Assembly (NCBI GenBank): GCA_037953625.1 | Contig: CM075655.1 | Location: 80,193,501 to 80,257,500 of the forward strand | Source of the DNA: Crotalaria pallida | Lineage: Eukaryota > Streptophyta > Magnoliopsida > Fabales > Fabaceae | Length of the DNA: 64,000 bases | Direction of reading: 5' to 3' | Shown: piece by piece, positions 47,667-59,610 of the stretch | Layout: every line of letters begins with the position of its first letter | Position numbering within the stretch: position 1 is the stretch's first letter | The notes under the pieces: model-generated | The model's database searches: none | What the model was told of the DNA's origin: nothing | Seen by the model: the letters and a program-made list of their open reading frames with translations, nothing else | Made by a program: the position numbers and the translations under genes

Positions 47667-49212
47667 CTAAACCGTTTTATTATGGTTATTCCTTTGAGAG
47701 TTCAATAACCGGTTGAGATTTCTATCACTATGTGAGATTGTAAGTTTGTTTTTCAACTCTTTCACTTCCTTTTGAAGTTCATCACATTTCTCACATTTAG
47801 TGATAGTTTCCTCATGATTTGCACAATCACTTTGATTACTAGAATTAATTAGCTCTAAGGATTCATTTTGAAGTTTCAACTCATTTAGAGAATTTTGCAA
47901 TTCAACAATTTCTTGTTGATACTCCAAAATTTTCTTTCCTTTTTCCTTATTAATTTTAGCAAGCCTTCTAAATTGAATTAACATTTCATTATAGGCTTCT
48001 TGCAAATCATCATAAGAAATGGAGTTTGAAGAAGAGCAAGAATAACTTGAAGTTACCTCATCATCACTTTCACTAATTTCATTTTTAGCTCTTGATGAGG
48101 CCTCATTGTTGTTCTTAGCCATGAGACAAAGGTTTGCATTTTCATCATCGGAGCTACTTGAGGAAGATTCATTATTCTTCTCCGGTGCATCCCAAACAAT
48201 GTATGCTCTCTTCCCTTTGGCCTCTTGGGTCTTCTTGTCATTCTTCTTCAAGAATGTGGCACATTCCATTTTAATGTGACCAATGCCACCACATTCATGA
48301 CATTTTACTCCATCATTGGTACTTTTATCTCTTAGTTTGGAGTCTTTGGTTCTCTTCATTTTTGATGGGAAACTACTTTTCATTCCCTTGAAAAATTTGT
48401 TGAATCTTTTTACAAACATCCCAAATTCTTCTTGATTAGGTTCACTATCGTAATCCTCATTTGTAGAGCATTCTTCAACTTCTTTTGTGAATTTGGTTGA
48501 AGCTTTGAGAGAGATGCCCTTTTTCTTCTTGTCGGACTCCTCGTGTGTATTAAGTCTTGATAGCTTCATTTCATGTTCTTGAAGTTTGCTAAACAAAGTG
48601 GCTAACTCCATTTTGTCTAAGTCCTTGGATTCCACGATGGCCGTTACTTTGGGTTGCCATCTCCTATCAAGATTTCTCAAAACTTTGTTAGTAGTTTCAC
48701 CATCATGAAAAGTTTTTCCTACAGCAATCAAATGATTAATTATGTGAGTGAAGCGCTTCTGCAAGTCATTAATGGACTCATTTGGAAGCATGCGAAATAA
48801 TTCATATTCATGAGTTAAGGTGTTTAATCTAGCACGTCTTACTTCGCTTGTTCCCTCATGAGTAACTTGAAAAATATCCCACATTTCCTTAGAATATTTA
48901 CATTGGGAAACACGGAAAAATTCATCATGAGACAAAGCGGAAGTGATGATGTTTTTGCCTTTTAAATCATATGATATATACTCTCTTCTTGTCATCATCA
49001 CTCCAACTAGCTCTTGGAATAATTACGGTTTCATCATTTATCATTCTATTGGGGATATGAGGGTCATTTTAAATAGCATCCCAAATATCCATATCAATTG
49101 CTTCAATAAAGATTTTCATTTTGACCTTCCCATAAGCATACCCTTCACCATTGAATAGTGGAGGGCGGTTTATTGAAGAGCCTTCTCCTCCGAAGGGATT
49201 AATTGAGCCCAT
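47667..49212 (-). pseudogene. Outer sirevirus gag, main part
   Basis: Starts at 49212 (MGSINPFGGEG) after the primer site. The first segment ends at a stop after MDIWDAI (about 49070), and a short frameshift precedes the long frame at 49001. The gag core (SALSHDEFFRVSQC, LNALTHEYELFRML-like segment, WQPKVTAIVESKDL) is followed by a zinc knuckle CHECGGIGHIKMEC, a Ser/Asp-rich part and a long heptad-rich coiled coil. The frame ends at 47667, about 75 bp before the CACTA junction; the second knuckle is at 43522-43682. It aligns closely with the gag of the inner sirevirus, so the two are sister families. Confidence 0.87.
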
Positions 49213-49266
49213 AGTTTCCAAAAGGATCTTTTTCGAAAAAGTTGTTACACTCGATCTTTCGACCGA

Positions 49267-49278
49267 GCTCTGATACCA
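49267..49278 (-). other. Primer-binding site of the outer sirevirus
   Basis: Reverse complement TGGTATCAGAGC, two bases after the LTR end (CCAACA). Initiator Met tRNA type. Confidence 0.88.
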
Positions 49279-49280
49279 CT

Positions 49281-52200
49281 TGTTGGAAACCAACAAGCGG
49301 GCTTAGCAATTACTAGAGGGGGGGGGGTGAATAGTAATATGAAGCAGCAATACCAAATATTTGGAATGATATTAAAAGAATTGAACAAACGCTGATTTTT
49401 CTAGAAATAGCTCGAAATATTCGAGTCTTTCTGGAAGAACTCGAGTGTTTCAGGATGAACCACTCGAGTCTTTTATGATCCACTCGATGTAAGTTCCATG
49501 ATGAATGTTTTGATAATGACAAAGTGTTTTGAACAAGCTATCATGTGATGATCAAGTTCAAGTTCAACAAGCAACAACAAACATCAAGTGAAGAAGAGAG
49601 AACAAGCTCATGAAGACTTAAGTTTGAGTGTAATTGTTTTTGTTTTATCTTTTGCCTCTCAAGCTTCATAGGTTTTCATTTGGGTAGTTTGTTTAGAGGG
49701 TAGTGAATCTCATTCATAAGTCATGATTTAATCATAATTTGAGTTTTCACTTAACCTAGAATCAATAGGTGGCTTAAAGGTTTTAAAGGAAAGGTTGGTT
49801 TTTGAGAAAACAAGTTTTAAACAAGTGCAGTATAGTTTTACTCGAGTATGAGTTTGTTTAATCGAGGACTACTCGAGTATGCTGCAATTTACTCGAGTAA
49901 ACACTGCTGAATTGATTTTTAAAATACGATTTTCACTTCTCAAAATCAGTTTTCAAGTGCCATAACTTTTGGGTATTCTATAAAAACCTTTTCCTAACCT
50001 TTGTGATCATAACCTATCATTTTGATATTCATTTTACAAAGAATCAAGCCACTCTATTCTCTCTCAATTTCAAAGATCAAAGCTTTTCTATTTTCATATT
50101 CTTTGATCAAGAACCTTTGAATCTCTTGTGTGATTTGTCATAGCTATTGATTGAGATTCATTAGGATTGTTATGTGTATTCATTGAGTTGTAATCTTTGC
50201 AATAAGGCAAGCCACTACAACAAACAAGAAGCCTTGGTGTGTCGATTATCATCAAGCAACGTTCATTTGAAGAAGAAGAAGTCTTGGTTGTGAATCAAGC
50301 AAGGAGAAGCCTTGGTGTGTCGATTATCATCAAGCAACGTTCATTTGAAGAAGAAGAAGTCTTGGTTGTGAATCAAGCAAGGAGAAGCCTTGATGTGTGG
50401 ATTATCATCAAGCAATTGAAGACTTGTTGTGTCGATTATCAACAAGGGGTAGAGGTTAGATTAGAGAGAAGATCAATAGGATTACAAGGCAAGGGTGTCG
50501 GTTATCTCTTGTAGGCTAGCAAGAAGGAAGTCTTGTGAGGCAATCACTTGTAATTTGAGAACTCTAATTCCTCATAGTGAAGAATCTCTCTTGGTTGAAG
50601 AGGGGACTGGATGTAGCTTTCAAGCGGATGAAAGTGAACCAGGATAAATCGCTGTGTCGTATCTCTAAACCCTTACTCTTTATATTCAAGTCATTTGATT
50701 GCGTTCTTGATTGAAAACTTAGAAAGATTGATTTTCATAATTGATTGAATTGAATCTTTAATTGTTCAAATTGATAAAGGGAAAATCATTTTCATAACTA
50801 GGTTAATCAATAAGAATATAGGTGTTAATTATCTCTGCTGAATCTCTGATCTTTCGTGTGAATTGATTGATTTTCGTATGCGAATGAAAACTAGATTTTT
50901 CTGGTTTCTGTCAGATATACTCGAGTAAACGAGTCTTTAATCGAGTACTCTGAAATCTACTCGAGTATTCTGAACTTTACTCGAGTAAACCTGAACAAAA
51001 TTGCAAAAATCTTTTGTTTTGATTGTTTCGATTTGTTTCGTTCGAAAATCTTTCAAGGTAGCTTAGACACCTATTCGACCCCCCCTTCTAGGTGTATTCC
51101 TAGGGTTCCTTAGTCTCTCCAACCACCAATTGCGGTTTCCTCACTCGAGTCTTTGAGCACGAACAACTCGAGTCTTCAGAGAAATGCTCGAGTCTTTCGT
51201 ACAGAGTTGCACTAAACCAGTTCTGAAAAATCAGCAACTCACTTCTAATTAATCCAACGCAGATCAGAGACTTATCTAACAGAATAGTAAGAAATTAAGA
51301 TAAATTATAACAACTTAACAACACTTAATTGCCATGAAATTGCTACCCAATTAGATAAACCTTTTCCTTGAAAAGCTTTAGGTTGTTTGAGCAAGAATAA
51401 GAATGAAAGCAATAAATCAACACACAAACAATTTTATCCTGGTTCACTCTTAATCAATGAGAAACATCCAGTCCTCCTAACCACTTTAGGAGGTTTTCTT
51501 TAAATCAAATTGTGAGAAATTACAAAGGATTAATTGAGATAGCCTCACTCAACCTAACCCTTCATGAGTGTACCAAACTCTTGAATTCTACCCCAATTTG
51601 ATTCCAGTGATGAAGAACTCTTCCAAAGCTTCTTTGAACACCCTTCAAGAAGCTCCACCGGGCTAAGAATTTCTTAGTCTTAGTTCTTGAGAACTCTCAA
51701 GACTCCAATGCCCTAAGTCTCACCTAGGGTTTGCTTGGGAACAATCCAAGACTTAAAGCAACAAGCTAGTTTGTATGTGTATTACGAATTTCACAATGAA
51801 TTCGTACAAATAAGCACAGCTCAATGAAAATTGAGACCTAAACTCAACCTAAGAGGAAAATGACAATATGAGAGCTAAGTTGAGTTTTGAGAGATTAACA
51901 CTTGAGAAGAAGATTGGAGTATGCTTGTTGTGTCTTGTGCATGCCAACAGTGTTCAACTTATAGAATAAGAAGATTTTAGAAGACCCAAAATACCCTCTT
52001 TGTTTTTGAGTTCTTCCAACGACTTTAGTTTTGCTGACTGTGCCGAAATACTCGAGTCTTTTGGCCAATACTCGAGTCTTTTGGCCAGGCTGGAAAAGAT
52101 CCGTTGCACGTACAAGACCATTGGTTATATTTGCTGATCTGGCACCAACACTCAAGTCTTTTTCAGAGTACTCGAGTGGAAACTCGAGTCTTCATCAAAA

Positions 52201-52511
52201 CACTCGAGTGTTTCGATCAGAGATGGTAAAAATTGATTTTTTTCCCTTTTTGTTTTTCTTCTCAAGTATTAATTCAAGTTAATCTCAACCTAGTGATCAT
52301 ATTAATTATTTTACCCTTTAGAAGAGATTGACTAATTCTACCCACTCTCAACATAAATAATAAATTACAATTATAACCAAATTGAGAATGAGTGTGCACT
52401 TGAATTTCTTGATTTCTTGTTGTTGTTCCATTGTCTTCAAAGCTTGATTGTGAATTACTTTGTCATCATCAAAATCATATCAAAATAATGACCAGGAGCA
52501 TTGAATTTAAA
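49281..52511 (-). repeat. 5' LTR of the outer sirevirus (interrupted by a solo LTR)
   Basis: About 1.57 kb after removing 49488-51143 and one CTCGA. It aligns with 1859-3253 and carries about 165 bp more (52150-52312), including three additional CTCGAG sites. The terminal base pair on the GTAGA side is AA rather than CA. Confidence 0.9.
49488..51143 (+). mobile_element. Solo sirevirus LTR nested in the outer 5' LTR
   Basis: 1,656 bp, TGTAAGTTCC...GGTTTCCTCA, flanked by CTCGA (49483-49487 and 51144-51148). The uninterrupted target is preserved at about 2034-2055 in the other LTR. It belongs to the same family as 39052-40652, but its eight palindromes are mostly ACTCGAGT (six) with AATCGAGG and AATCGAGT, instead of AATCGATT. 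A direct duplication of about 85 bp sits near 50224-50395. Solo status implies loss of the internal domain by LTR-LTR recombination. Confidence 0.93.
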
Positions 52512-52516
52512 GTAGA

Positions 52517-55245
52517 TTCTTTAACGATAGATACCAAAACAAAAAAAATTCTAAACATTTAATGACTAGCACAGCGAAAAAACTTATAGGGACAATTTAT
52601 GATCAAAATTATAAAGTGCTAGTGATATTTCACAATCCTAGTCATAAGTTTGTAACTTGATAAGAGTGTATGAAATAGGTATATAAAGAACGTTGGGCCA
52701 GTATTTGGTTTGAGTTGTGAACAAGCGAACATGGTGATGGAACTTTATGGGGGTGAATCTAAGGTTATTTTGATCCTCAAGCATGTAAATGTGAGACCCT
52801 TTCATACTCTCCTCGTTTTGCTTCTTAGAGTTCAAGGCATTAAGTGCCTCATCAACGACAATGCCTCTTTCCAAAGGCTGACCTCATTTTCCCTTTGTCC
52901 TTTAGTGCTGCTACGCCTTATTGTGTGGAAAGGCACACGAATATCCTCTACTTATAGGCGATCTTACCTAGAGCTTAAAATGGCTAAGAGATAAACCGTT
53001 TTGCAATCCTTGGAGGGAAATTAATCTCTCTTCCATGCAAACCTGAAAGATAGAAAGTGACAGTGGTATTTTCCTTGATCTCTTTACCAATCTGCATATA
53101 TTATATTAACTAGTAAATTTTCTTTAATTTTTTTTCTTAGTATAGATTTTGAAAATGTGTTTTTTAATGATAAGTTAATATAAACTTTTTTTATAAAGAT
53201 GAATGACATGTATTTTATTTAATTAGTAATATCATTGCAAGCAACTTATAATTAAACTTTAGCATGTTAATAAAAAAAAATCTTAACATAAATAATTCTC
53301 TTCAAATGAATATTATTCATAAAATAGCTAGACACAAAATAAACGCAAGAAATGTTTACAAAATATAAGAAAAAGAAAAGGCATCTTCTTCAATATTCAT
53401 GGCTATCTTAATGGTCATCTAACATGCAAAGAAAAATTAGCAAGTTGCTTATTGTCATAATGTCCATCTAACCAAGATCTTCAGTTCCTCAAATGGACCA
53501 AAGCAGAACTTTCTGTTTTCTCCTATCACCCGAATAAAATCCATCATCTTAGACAACATTCGAGCCTGCAAATTTCATTCCGTATATCTAAACTCTCCAA
53601 CCTTTGCTTTTCTTTTTTCTTTGATATTTCATGGTGGTTGTTCTTAGTCTCAATTTTCTCTTCAATTATCAAGTTACTATCAGAATTCAGAATGAAGCGC
53701 TAGTCATTTTCAAGCTCTTGTGTCAATTTTCTTCTCCAACCCAAACCAACACCAAAACAATTTACATATGCACCCAATTATGTGTAATAAAAAGTTAGCA
53801 AATTTAATACTTGGAAAAAATGAAAATAAAATTCTTTAGCTAACACAATAATCTAAATGAAAAATATGCTTTTAAAGTGATAGGAATTTATTTTTTTATA
53901 CTACCACTGAATGTGTGACCTGTTAACTATACCACAATCTTTGATAACTGTGATCACAACCTCGACCCACAATCTTTAGATTAATGCCACTTCGAGAAAG
54001 AGAGGGAAGATCGCAAGGATTAAGCAAGTTTCTCTGCACCCATATATAAGAAAAATCATAAAATCACCATCTACAAAGCCCCCATGGTTATTTACTAATT
54101 TCAACCAAACAAAAAAAGGCAAATAAATGGAAAAAAACACATAAACAGAGAAAAAAAGAATAGAAATCCTAAGAAAAATACCAAATCAAAATCCTAAATA
54201 AGACAATAAATAAAATCAAAACCTAAATAAAAGTCTAAATAAAAGTAAAATCTCACCTTTCTCGTGAATCTAAACATGTGTGCAGTTTTGAAAAGTTGTT
54301 CTTGTAACATTAAAACATAGAAAATAAAGAGAGGAATAAGAAAAAAAATCGAAACAGAGAGAGTGTGAGACAAAGAGGGAAGAGATAGATAATGCAGTGA
54401 GATAGAGAGAGAAAGAGAGAATAAACATGGAGAAAGAGAAAGAAACAAAGAAAGAGAAATAGAGAAAGTAAAGTAATAAAAATACATTAAAAATATTTTC
54501 TAATAGACCCTTCATATACTCCTTCCGTGTAAAACAGTAGCGGAGACCACAATCTTCTTTGCATTGGGCATAAAGTAGTGTGCACACTTTCCTCAATTTA
54601 ATACAATGTAGAAGATAATTTTTAAACAATTTACATTTATTATTATAATAACAATTTAGATTAGTGAAAAATTTTTAGGAAGCCAAAAAGTATTGGAGCA
54701 TTAAAGAAGACATTAGGAGGGAAAACAACATTTAGGAAGATCATCGGAGGGAAATAATTTTTGCCGTCACTTCTCCTATTTTATATTATATTGATATATT
54801 GATAACCTTACCATAGTTCCACCACCACCTTCCTCTGTCAGGCCAAGCAATGGATAACACAGAGGTAATGGAACTAGTAAAGCTTCAGGCGTGGATGTGG
54901 CTAAAGCCCAGATCAAAAGGATTTATCTACATACACCAATACAAATTGGAGTGCTGACCCAATAATCATCAATAGTTAACAACATGTGTATATGATATTG
55001 GAGAGTATTACGTTATAAAGGGTATGGGTGTTTTGAATTGCATATTTTGTATTGATACAGGTGATGATGTAGGCATTAATTCTGCTATAAAAAAAAAATC
55101 TATGCAGCAAAAAGATGTATGTAAAGACTAAAGAGATTGTATGATGGTTGGGTACTATTGCTACCATATATAAATAAATTTACCAAAAAATAATATTTTC
55201 CTAAGCACAAATAAGCAAAAATAATATGTTCCTTTTCCCTTACAT
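52517..55245. other. Unassigned region with faint coding relics
   Basis: Mostly AT-rich. A minus-strand block at 52640-53000 has short open stretches without a recognised domain. A possible exon on the minus strand (about 53565-53470) follows a TTTGCAG acceptor but matches no family I recognise. A plus-strand stretch near 54870-54930 (KLQAWMWLKPRSKGF) resembles the extreme C-terminus of plant non-LTR polyproteins, followed near 55160-55195 by an A-rich tail. A GA-rich tract lies at about 54355-54475. Confidence 0.35.
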
Positions 55246-55929
55246 GGTATCATCTGGAATACAGTTAATGTTCCAAAGCATAGATTTATTTTCTGGTTAT
55301 TGGCTCATGGCAGATTACAGACTCTAGATAGAATGATTTGGATTACTACTCCAAATCATTGTTGTCTTTGCTTGGTAGACATGGAATCTAAGGAGCATCT
55401 TTTTTTCGAATGCGCATGGATCAGGGAATTACTTATCATGTGCAGTGACTGGCTGGGAATTGATCAGATTAGATTCAATTTCAATAATTGGACCAGATGG
55501 ATCACTCATGCTTTTAAAGACAAGAATAGAAGAGCCACGATAGCAGCTATTTTCGCAGCAGTTATTTACCAAGTTTGGAAGGAAAGAAATTTGAGGACTT
55601 TCTCAGATTCTAGCAGACCAATTGCAAGTATTTTCAAGATTATCAAGAAGGAGGCAGCAAGTATAATTAATTTTTGTATTCCTCAGTTTAGACAGCTTTT
55701 GAATAAGGCTATTGTCAACAGGATTTGTATAGAACTCTAGTAGCTCTTTTTGGGCCTTTTAGTTCTCTTGAACCCTTCATAGAAGGTGACAAGAGAATAA
55801 GAGGTGGGTTTACTTTTATTCTTTGAACCCTTCTAGGAAGGTGGCAGGGAAGAAAGTAAAGCCTTTTCATTGTATGTGTTATTTTTTTGTGTCGTGGTAA
55901 TAAGAATTTTCTTCTACCAAAAAAAATAA
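55246..55929 (+). mobile_element. 5'-truncated L1-type LINE (zinc-binding RVT tail)
   Basis: The plus-strand frame reads HRFIFWLLAHGRLQTLDRM, then CCLCLVDMESKEHLFFEC, a C-x2-C...H...C cluster typical of the zf-RVT domain at the end of plant LINE ORF2. It runs open to a stop at 55738-55740. A 3' UTR of about 170 bp ends in an A-rich run (55916-55929). Everything upstream of the zf-RVT domain is missing, the usual result of incomplete target-primed reverse transcription. No confident target duplication was found. Confidence 0.8.
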
Positions 55930-56187
55930 AGTATTTAATTTGAAGCAGAATGACATTAAAAAATGAAGTACATTTGAAATGATTGTGGTATACATACACT
56001 TGGCTTCAAAAGGGCATCTAAATCCCCAAAATAACATAATGCTTATCTACAATTTTTCCATAGCACTTTTGCATGAATCTTGCCTAATGCAGAAAGCCAC
56101 TCCCGATGGGTTAAAGCCAATAGTCCTCATAAAGAAATCACACAAAGCCAAAAGTGAAGCTCTTTGTAATATTAATTATTCCATCAA

Positions 56188-58162
56188 TTACTGCTCTTGT
56201 GTGACCACAACTTCTTGTTCTTCCTTTGTTGTCTCTGATGCTGCCGCCACCGCTTGCTTTTGTTCAGTTCTCTTCATTGAAGCTGTCTTGGAGAGATAAC
56301 TATAGCTACCCTTCTCCTTAAACAACTGAGAGAAGTGAGGCTTGCAGTAAAGAAATCCATCAAGTGCAGCATAGGATGATGGGGTGAGGAAGCATCCTCC
56401 ATGTGTGCACCTAAAGCATGATTTGTGGTAAAACTCACCTTCCACGGTCAACTGTTGTAAACACAATTCACAAAGTATATATCATCAAACAAAAAAAGAT
56501 CCCGCAAAAATCATACACGTGCGAAGATTTTTAATTATTATTCACAATTGCAGTTTGACAAAATATTGTCGTTTTGGTAGTTTCCACAACAAATGTGCAA
56601 TACAACCAAAATCACAACAACCGCAATAACAACAGGAATTAAAAACCTTTATTCGCAACCATTTAGAAGCAATGTGATTTGCCAAACCTTTTCCAATGGA
56701 TATACGGTTTTCTTGCATGTTGAACATTTCTCTTGAGTCCCGGAGAAGAAGGCAGAGAGTTTGCTTGGTGTCTTAGTCTGTAAGTAATTGAAAACATAAA
56801 TTTAAGGCTTTTTTATGAAATTAGTCCCCATAAATATTGGTTGTTCTGAAATGAGTCCCTAAACTTAATTTTTTTTTGTTTTGGTCCCCAAACACTATTT
56901 ACGTTTCGAAGTTGGTCCCTGTAAATATTGTTCATTCTGAAATGAGTCCCTAAATATTTTTTGTTTTTTTCGTTTTGGTCCCCAAATCGATAACGTAAAA
57001 AGTGTTTAGGGACCAAAACGAAAAAAAATAAAGTTTAGGGACTCATTTCAGAACGATCAATATTTACAGGGACCAATTTCATAAAAAAATTGACCTAAGT
57101 TGAAGACATGTAAAAATTGATGAATTTTTTGAAAAAAAATTATTTGAAGCAAACAAACGAGGGTGAAATGTAGGCTGAATACATACCAGCTCCTTTGGAG
57201 GCTTTGCAGCTGATTCAAAATTAAGAAAAAAGATTATGATTAGCCTAAAAAACATGGACACAATAGGCTATCATTATAATGTTGTACCAAAGAGGCAAAC
57301 ATGATCTTACATGATTGGAGTTTCTTGTTATAGGAGCCAGTTTCCTTGAAAAGTTGTTCATAGTGAGGCTTGCAGTACAAAGTTCCCTCCATCGATGAGT
57401 AGCTGCTCATCTATAGTGAAAATGCCATAACATAAGAAAAACTTTTGATTTCAGAGTCTGACCGTGATTTATTTTAGATAACTAGATTTATGAAATGATA
57501 TGACCAATAATAATTAATGCCATAATGAGAATAATATCAATCTGAGTGACATTTTCTAATTTTTTTAATATCTAATTTGTGATCATCGATTATATATTGT
57601 TGTTTGTTAAATAAAATTATTTATTGACTGATGATTATAAAAATAAGTTTAAAAAGAATGTTTCTGGAGTGTATAAAATGTCATTTTTCTAATCAAAACA
57701 AGAGAAGAATAACAATGAGTCACATTATTTGAACACGAAATTACTCATGTTATATCATATATGTGTTAAATGGTTGTTAATAACTTGTATGAATTGATTA
57801 AAAAGTTTCAAGTTGTTCACAAACTTTTTGAAAACATGTTATTACTAGTTTATTACTAACCAATTGATGCCTGTTATTTAGTAATCAGTCTTATTAAAAT
57901 ATCTATAACTTTATAACTATGATTTGAAACTTTCATTCTATATATAAAGAAAAAGTTCTATCAAAAGAATAATGAAACTTTTACTCTTCAAAAATCTCTT
58001 TTAATCAAACATGCAAATAAAACATACCGCGAGGAGTCCATTGCAATGACTGCATCTAAAGCAGTTCTTGTGATAAGAAATACCATCAGCAGATACTGAC
58101 TCCACAAAGTGGACAACTTTATCACAAGCCTTACATTTTTGTTGGGTCCCACAAAAAGCCAT
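56188..58162 (-). CDS. Two-LIM-domain actin-binding protein, WLIM2-like (five exons)
   Basis: Exons on the minus strand: 58162-58028, 57410-57311, 57209-57187, 56777-56688, 56451-56188; all introns are GT-AG and phases agree, giving about 203 residues. LIM1 uses CKAC, HKNC, CSHC and the LYC...H pair; LIM2 starts with CSTC, then HKSC and THGGC. The linker holds TKTPSKLS, and the tail after KEKGSYSYLSK is short and acidic/Gln-rich. Length, spacing and the KEKGSY motif match plant two-LIM proteins that bundle actin filaments and can shuttle to the nucleus. WLIM2 fits better than WLIM1 from remembered sequences; a PLIM paralogue is not excluded. No stops or frameshifts: the only host gene here that looks functional. 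Confidence 0.9.
56809..57088. repeat. Fold-back repeat in LIM intron 3
   Basis: A unit with TGAAATTAGTCCC and AAATGAGTCCCTAAA phrases appears at 56812-56895, again in the same direction at about 56910-56985, and inverted at 57003-57086. The outer arms form a long near-perfect inverted repeat. 'Gggaccaaaacg'-type repeats like this are common dispersed elements in plants. It lies wholly inside the intron and leaves the splice sites intact. Confidence 0.7.
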
Positions 58163-58315
58163 TTCTTTTTTTCCTTTGATTTTCTTCTCTCTGGACGTAC
58201 TAGCTAGTCAAAAAATGAAATTAACAACAGAATATGTTTTATTTCTGTTGCTGGAATTTAAAGCTAGCACGTAAAAGCTGAGGGGCTAGATGAAAATAAC
58301 TCAGAGAGAAGGATT

Positions 58316-58323
58316 CTATATAT
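58316..58323 (-). promoter_or_regulatory. Possible TATA box of the LIM gene
   Basis: ATATATAG on the minus strand, about 155 bp upstream of the ATG, followed by a CT/GA-rich leader. Placement fits a plant core promoter; nothing more supports it. Confidence 0.35.
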
Positions 58324-58329
58324 CATCAT

Positions 58330-59602
58330 TCTCCACCGTCTCTTGTAGTAGTTGTCTTTTGCTAAATTAGAGGATCAAAAACACGAAATAGATAAAATGG
58401 GTGGAGACTAGTAATGCAAACAAATGAGGTTTATTGCCTTATGGATTATGCACAATAACAGATATTCTTTTCTAATAATAGGCCTATAACCAAAATTGAA
58501 AATGCATGTCATGAGACTACGCGACATTCTTTGACCAAGTCTTTCATAGAATTTGTCCTTATGGAACAGCATCCATCGGTTGATGACTTGATTTGAAGAT
58601 GCTACTTGTGTACATACAAAATGAGGTGTTATTAGGTTTACCGCTTGAATTTTTATACAATTATATTGTTAAAAAAAAGATTTGCCTAATACTCCTAAAT
58701 ATTATGATTAATTGTTAATTGTAACCTCTTCCCACAATTACTTTTCAAATGATTCGAATCGATGCATCTCGTAGTTGATATACTTCATTCATTCTTATTT
58801 GTAAGTCATATTTTAAAAGTTTTTTCTTTCTTAAATATAAGTTATTTTATAATATCCGAACAACATTAATTAACTTATATCAAATATGTCTATGTTGTTT
58901 TCCCTCTATATTTAATTAATCTTTCAATATTATATATTTCAATAAACTTTTTTACTATTGTCATGATAACGGCTACATCATTATAAGAGTATTTTCGAAA
59001 AGTTGACATATATATATATATATATATATTTTAAATAAATTTGAGAGTAATTGTTGGGTAATTGTTGGAATTGGCCGCCATCACTCAAGAAGGGGTGAAA
59101 TGAGTATTTATAAAAACTATGGTAAGTTATTAAAATAAATCATTTTCGAATATTTTTAGAATATATGCAGCGAAAAAGCTGTATGACTATGAAAATGATT
59201 ACACAAACAATTACGTGAGGAAGCAATTTAATGAATGTATGAAAACGTTAACACACAAATAAACAAATATTCAAATAAATATAAACGAATAATTAGTCAG
59301 ATTGGTCCTTGACTTTGTAGCCATCGGTCAATTTAGTCTCTGAGATTTTTGAAATAACAATTTAGTCCCTGAGATTAGAGGACGTCAAACATGTTAGTCC
59401 CTGGCGTTTGTTGCCGTCATTGTGCTGTTTCAAAATAACGCCGTTTTGGCCATCATGTCAACTGTTATATTTTAGATCCAATGACTATAAATTAATCATT
59501 CAAATCCAATAGTTGAAACATCATCTTCAACCATTTGAAATACATAAACCCTAAATTCCCAAATTAAAACCTCAGACCGTGAAATCTCGTCCAAAAATCA
59601 CC
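58330..59602. other. Intergenic region upstream of the LIM gene
   Basis: No gene. It contains an (AT)n microsatellite at 59006-59029. At about 59300-59470 there is a dispersed repeat with TTAGTCCCTGAGAT phrases and an inverted-looking partner, with no boundaries I can fix. Confidence 0.5.
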
Positions 59603-59610
59603 ACCCCAAG

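Larger units (their letters stand above)
1859..52511 (-). mobile_element. Outer sirevirus (Ty1/copia) retrotransposon, nested host of all central insertions
   Basis: Both ends are flanked by GTAGA (1854-1858 and 52512-52516). On the minus strand the order is 5' LTR (52511-49281), initiator-Met-type primer site TGGTATCAGAGC, gag with zinc knuckles, protease, integrase, reverse transcriptase, RNase H, an extra ORF, several polypurine tracts, and 3' LTR (3253-1859). Gag-PR-INT-RT-RH order, the long coiled gag, the extra 3' ORF and multiple GGGGGA tracts are sirevirus traits. Subtracting the four nested insertions and their duplications leaves about 10.5 kb, a normal sirevirus length. Coding regions carry stops and a frameshift, so the element is dead. 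The low-coordinate terminus reads TG...CA on the plus strand; the high-coordinate end reads AA instead of CA, an apparent mutation. Confidence 0.93.

Noticed and set aside
53470..53565. Possible minus-strand exon after a TTTGCAG acceptor, about 30 codons open
   Set aside because: No protein family recognised and no neighbouring exons found; too little to call a gene.
55300..55740. 146-codon ORF as an independent host gene
   Set aside because: The Cys/His pattern and the HRFIFWLLAHGRLQT motif identify it as the end of a LINE polyprotein, followed by a poly(A)-like tail.
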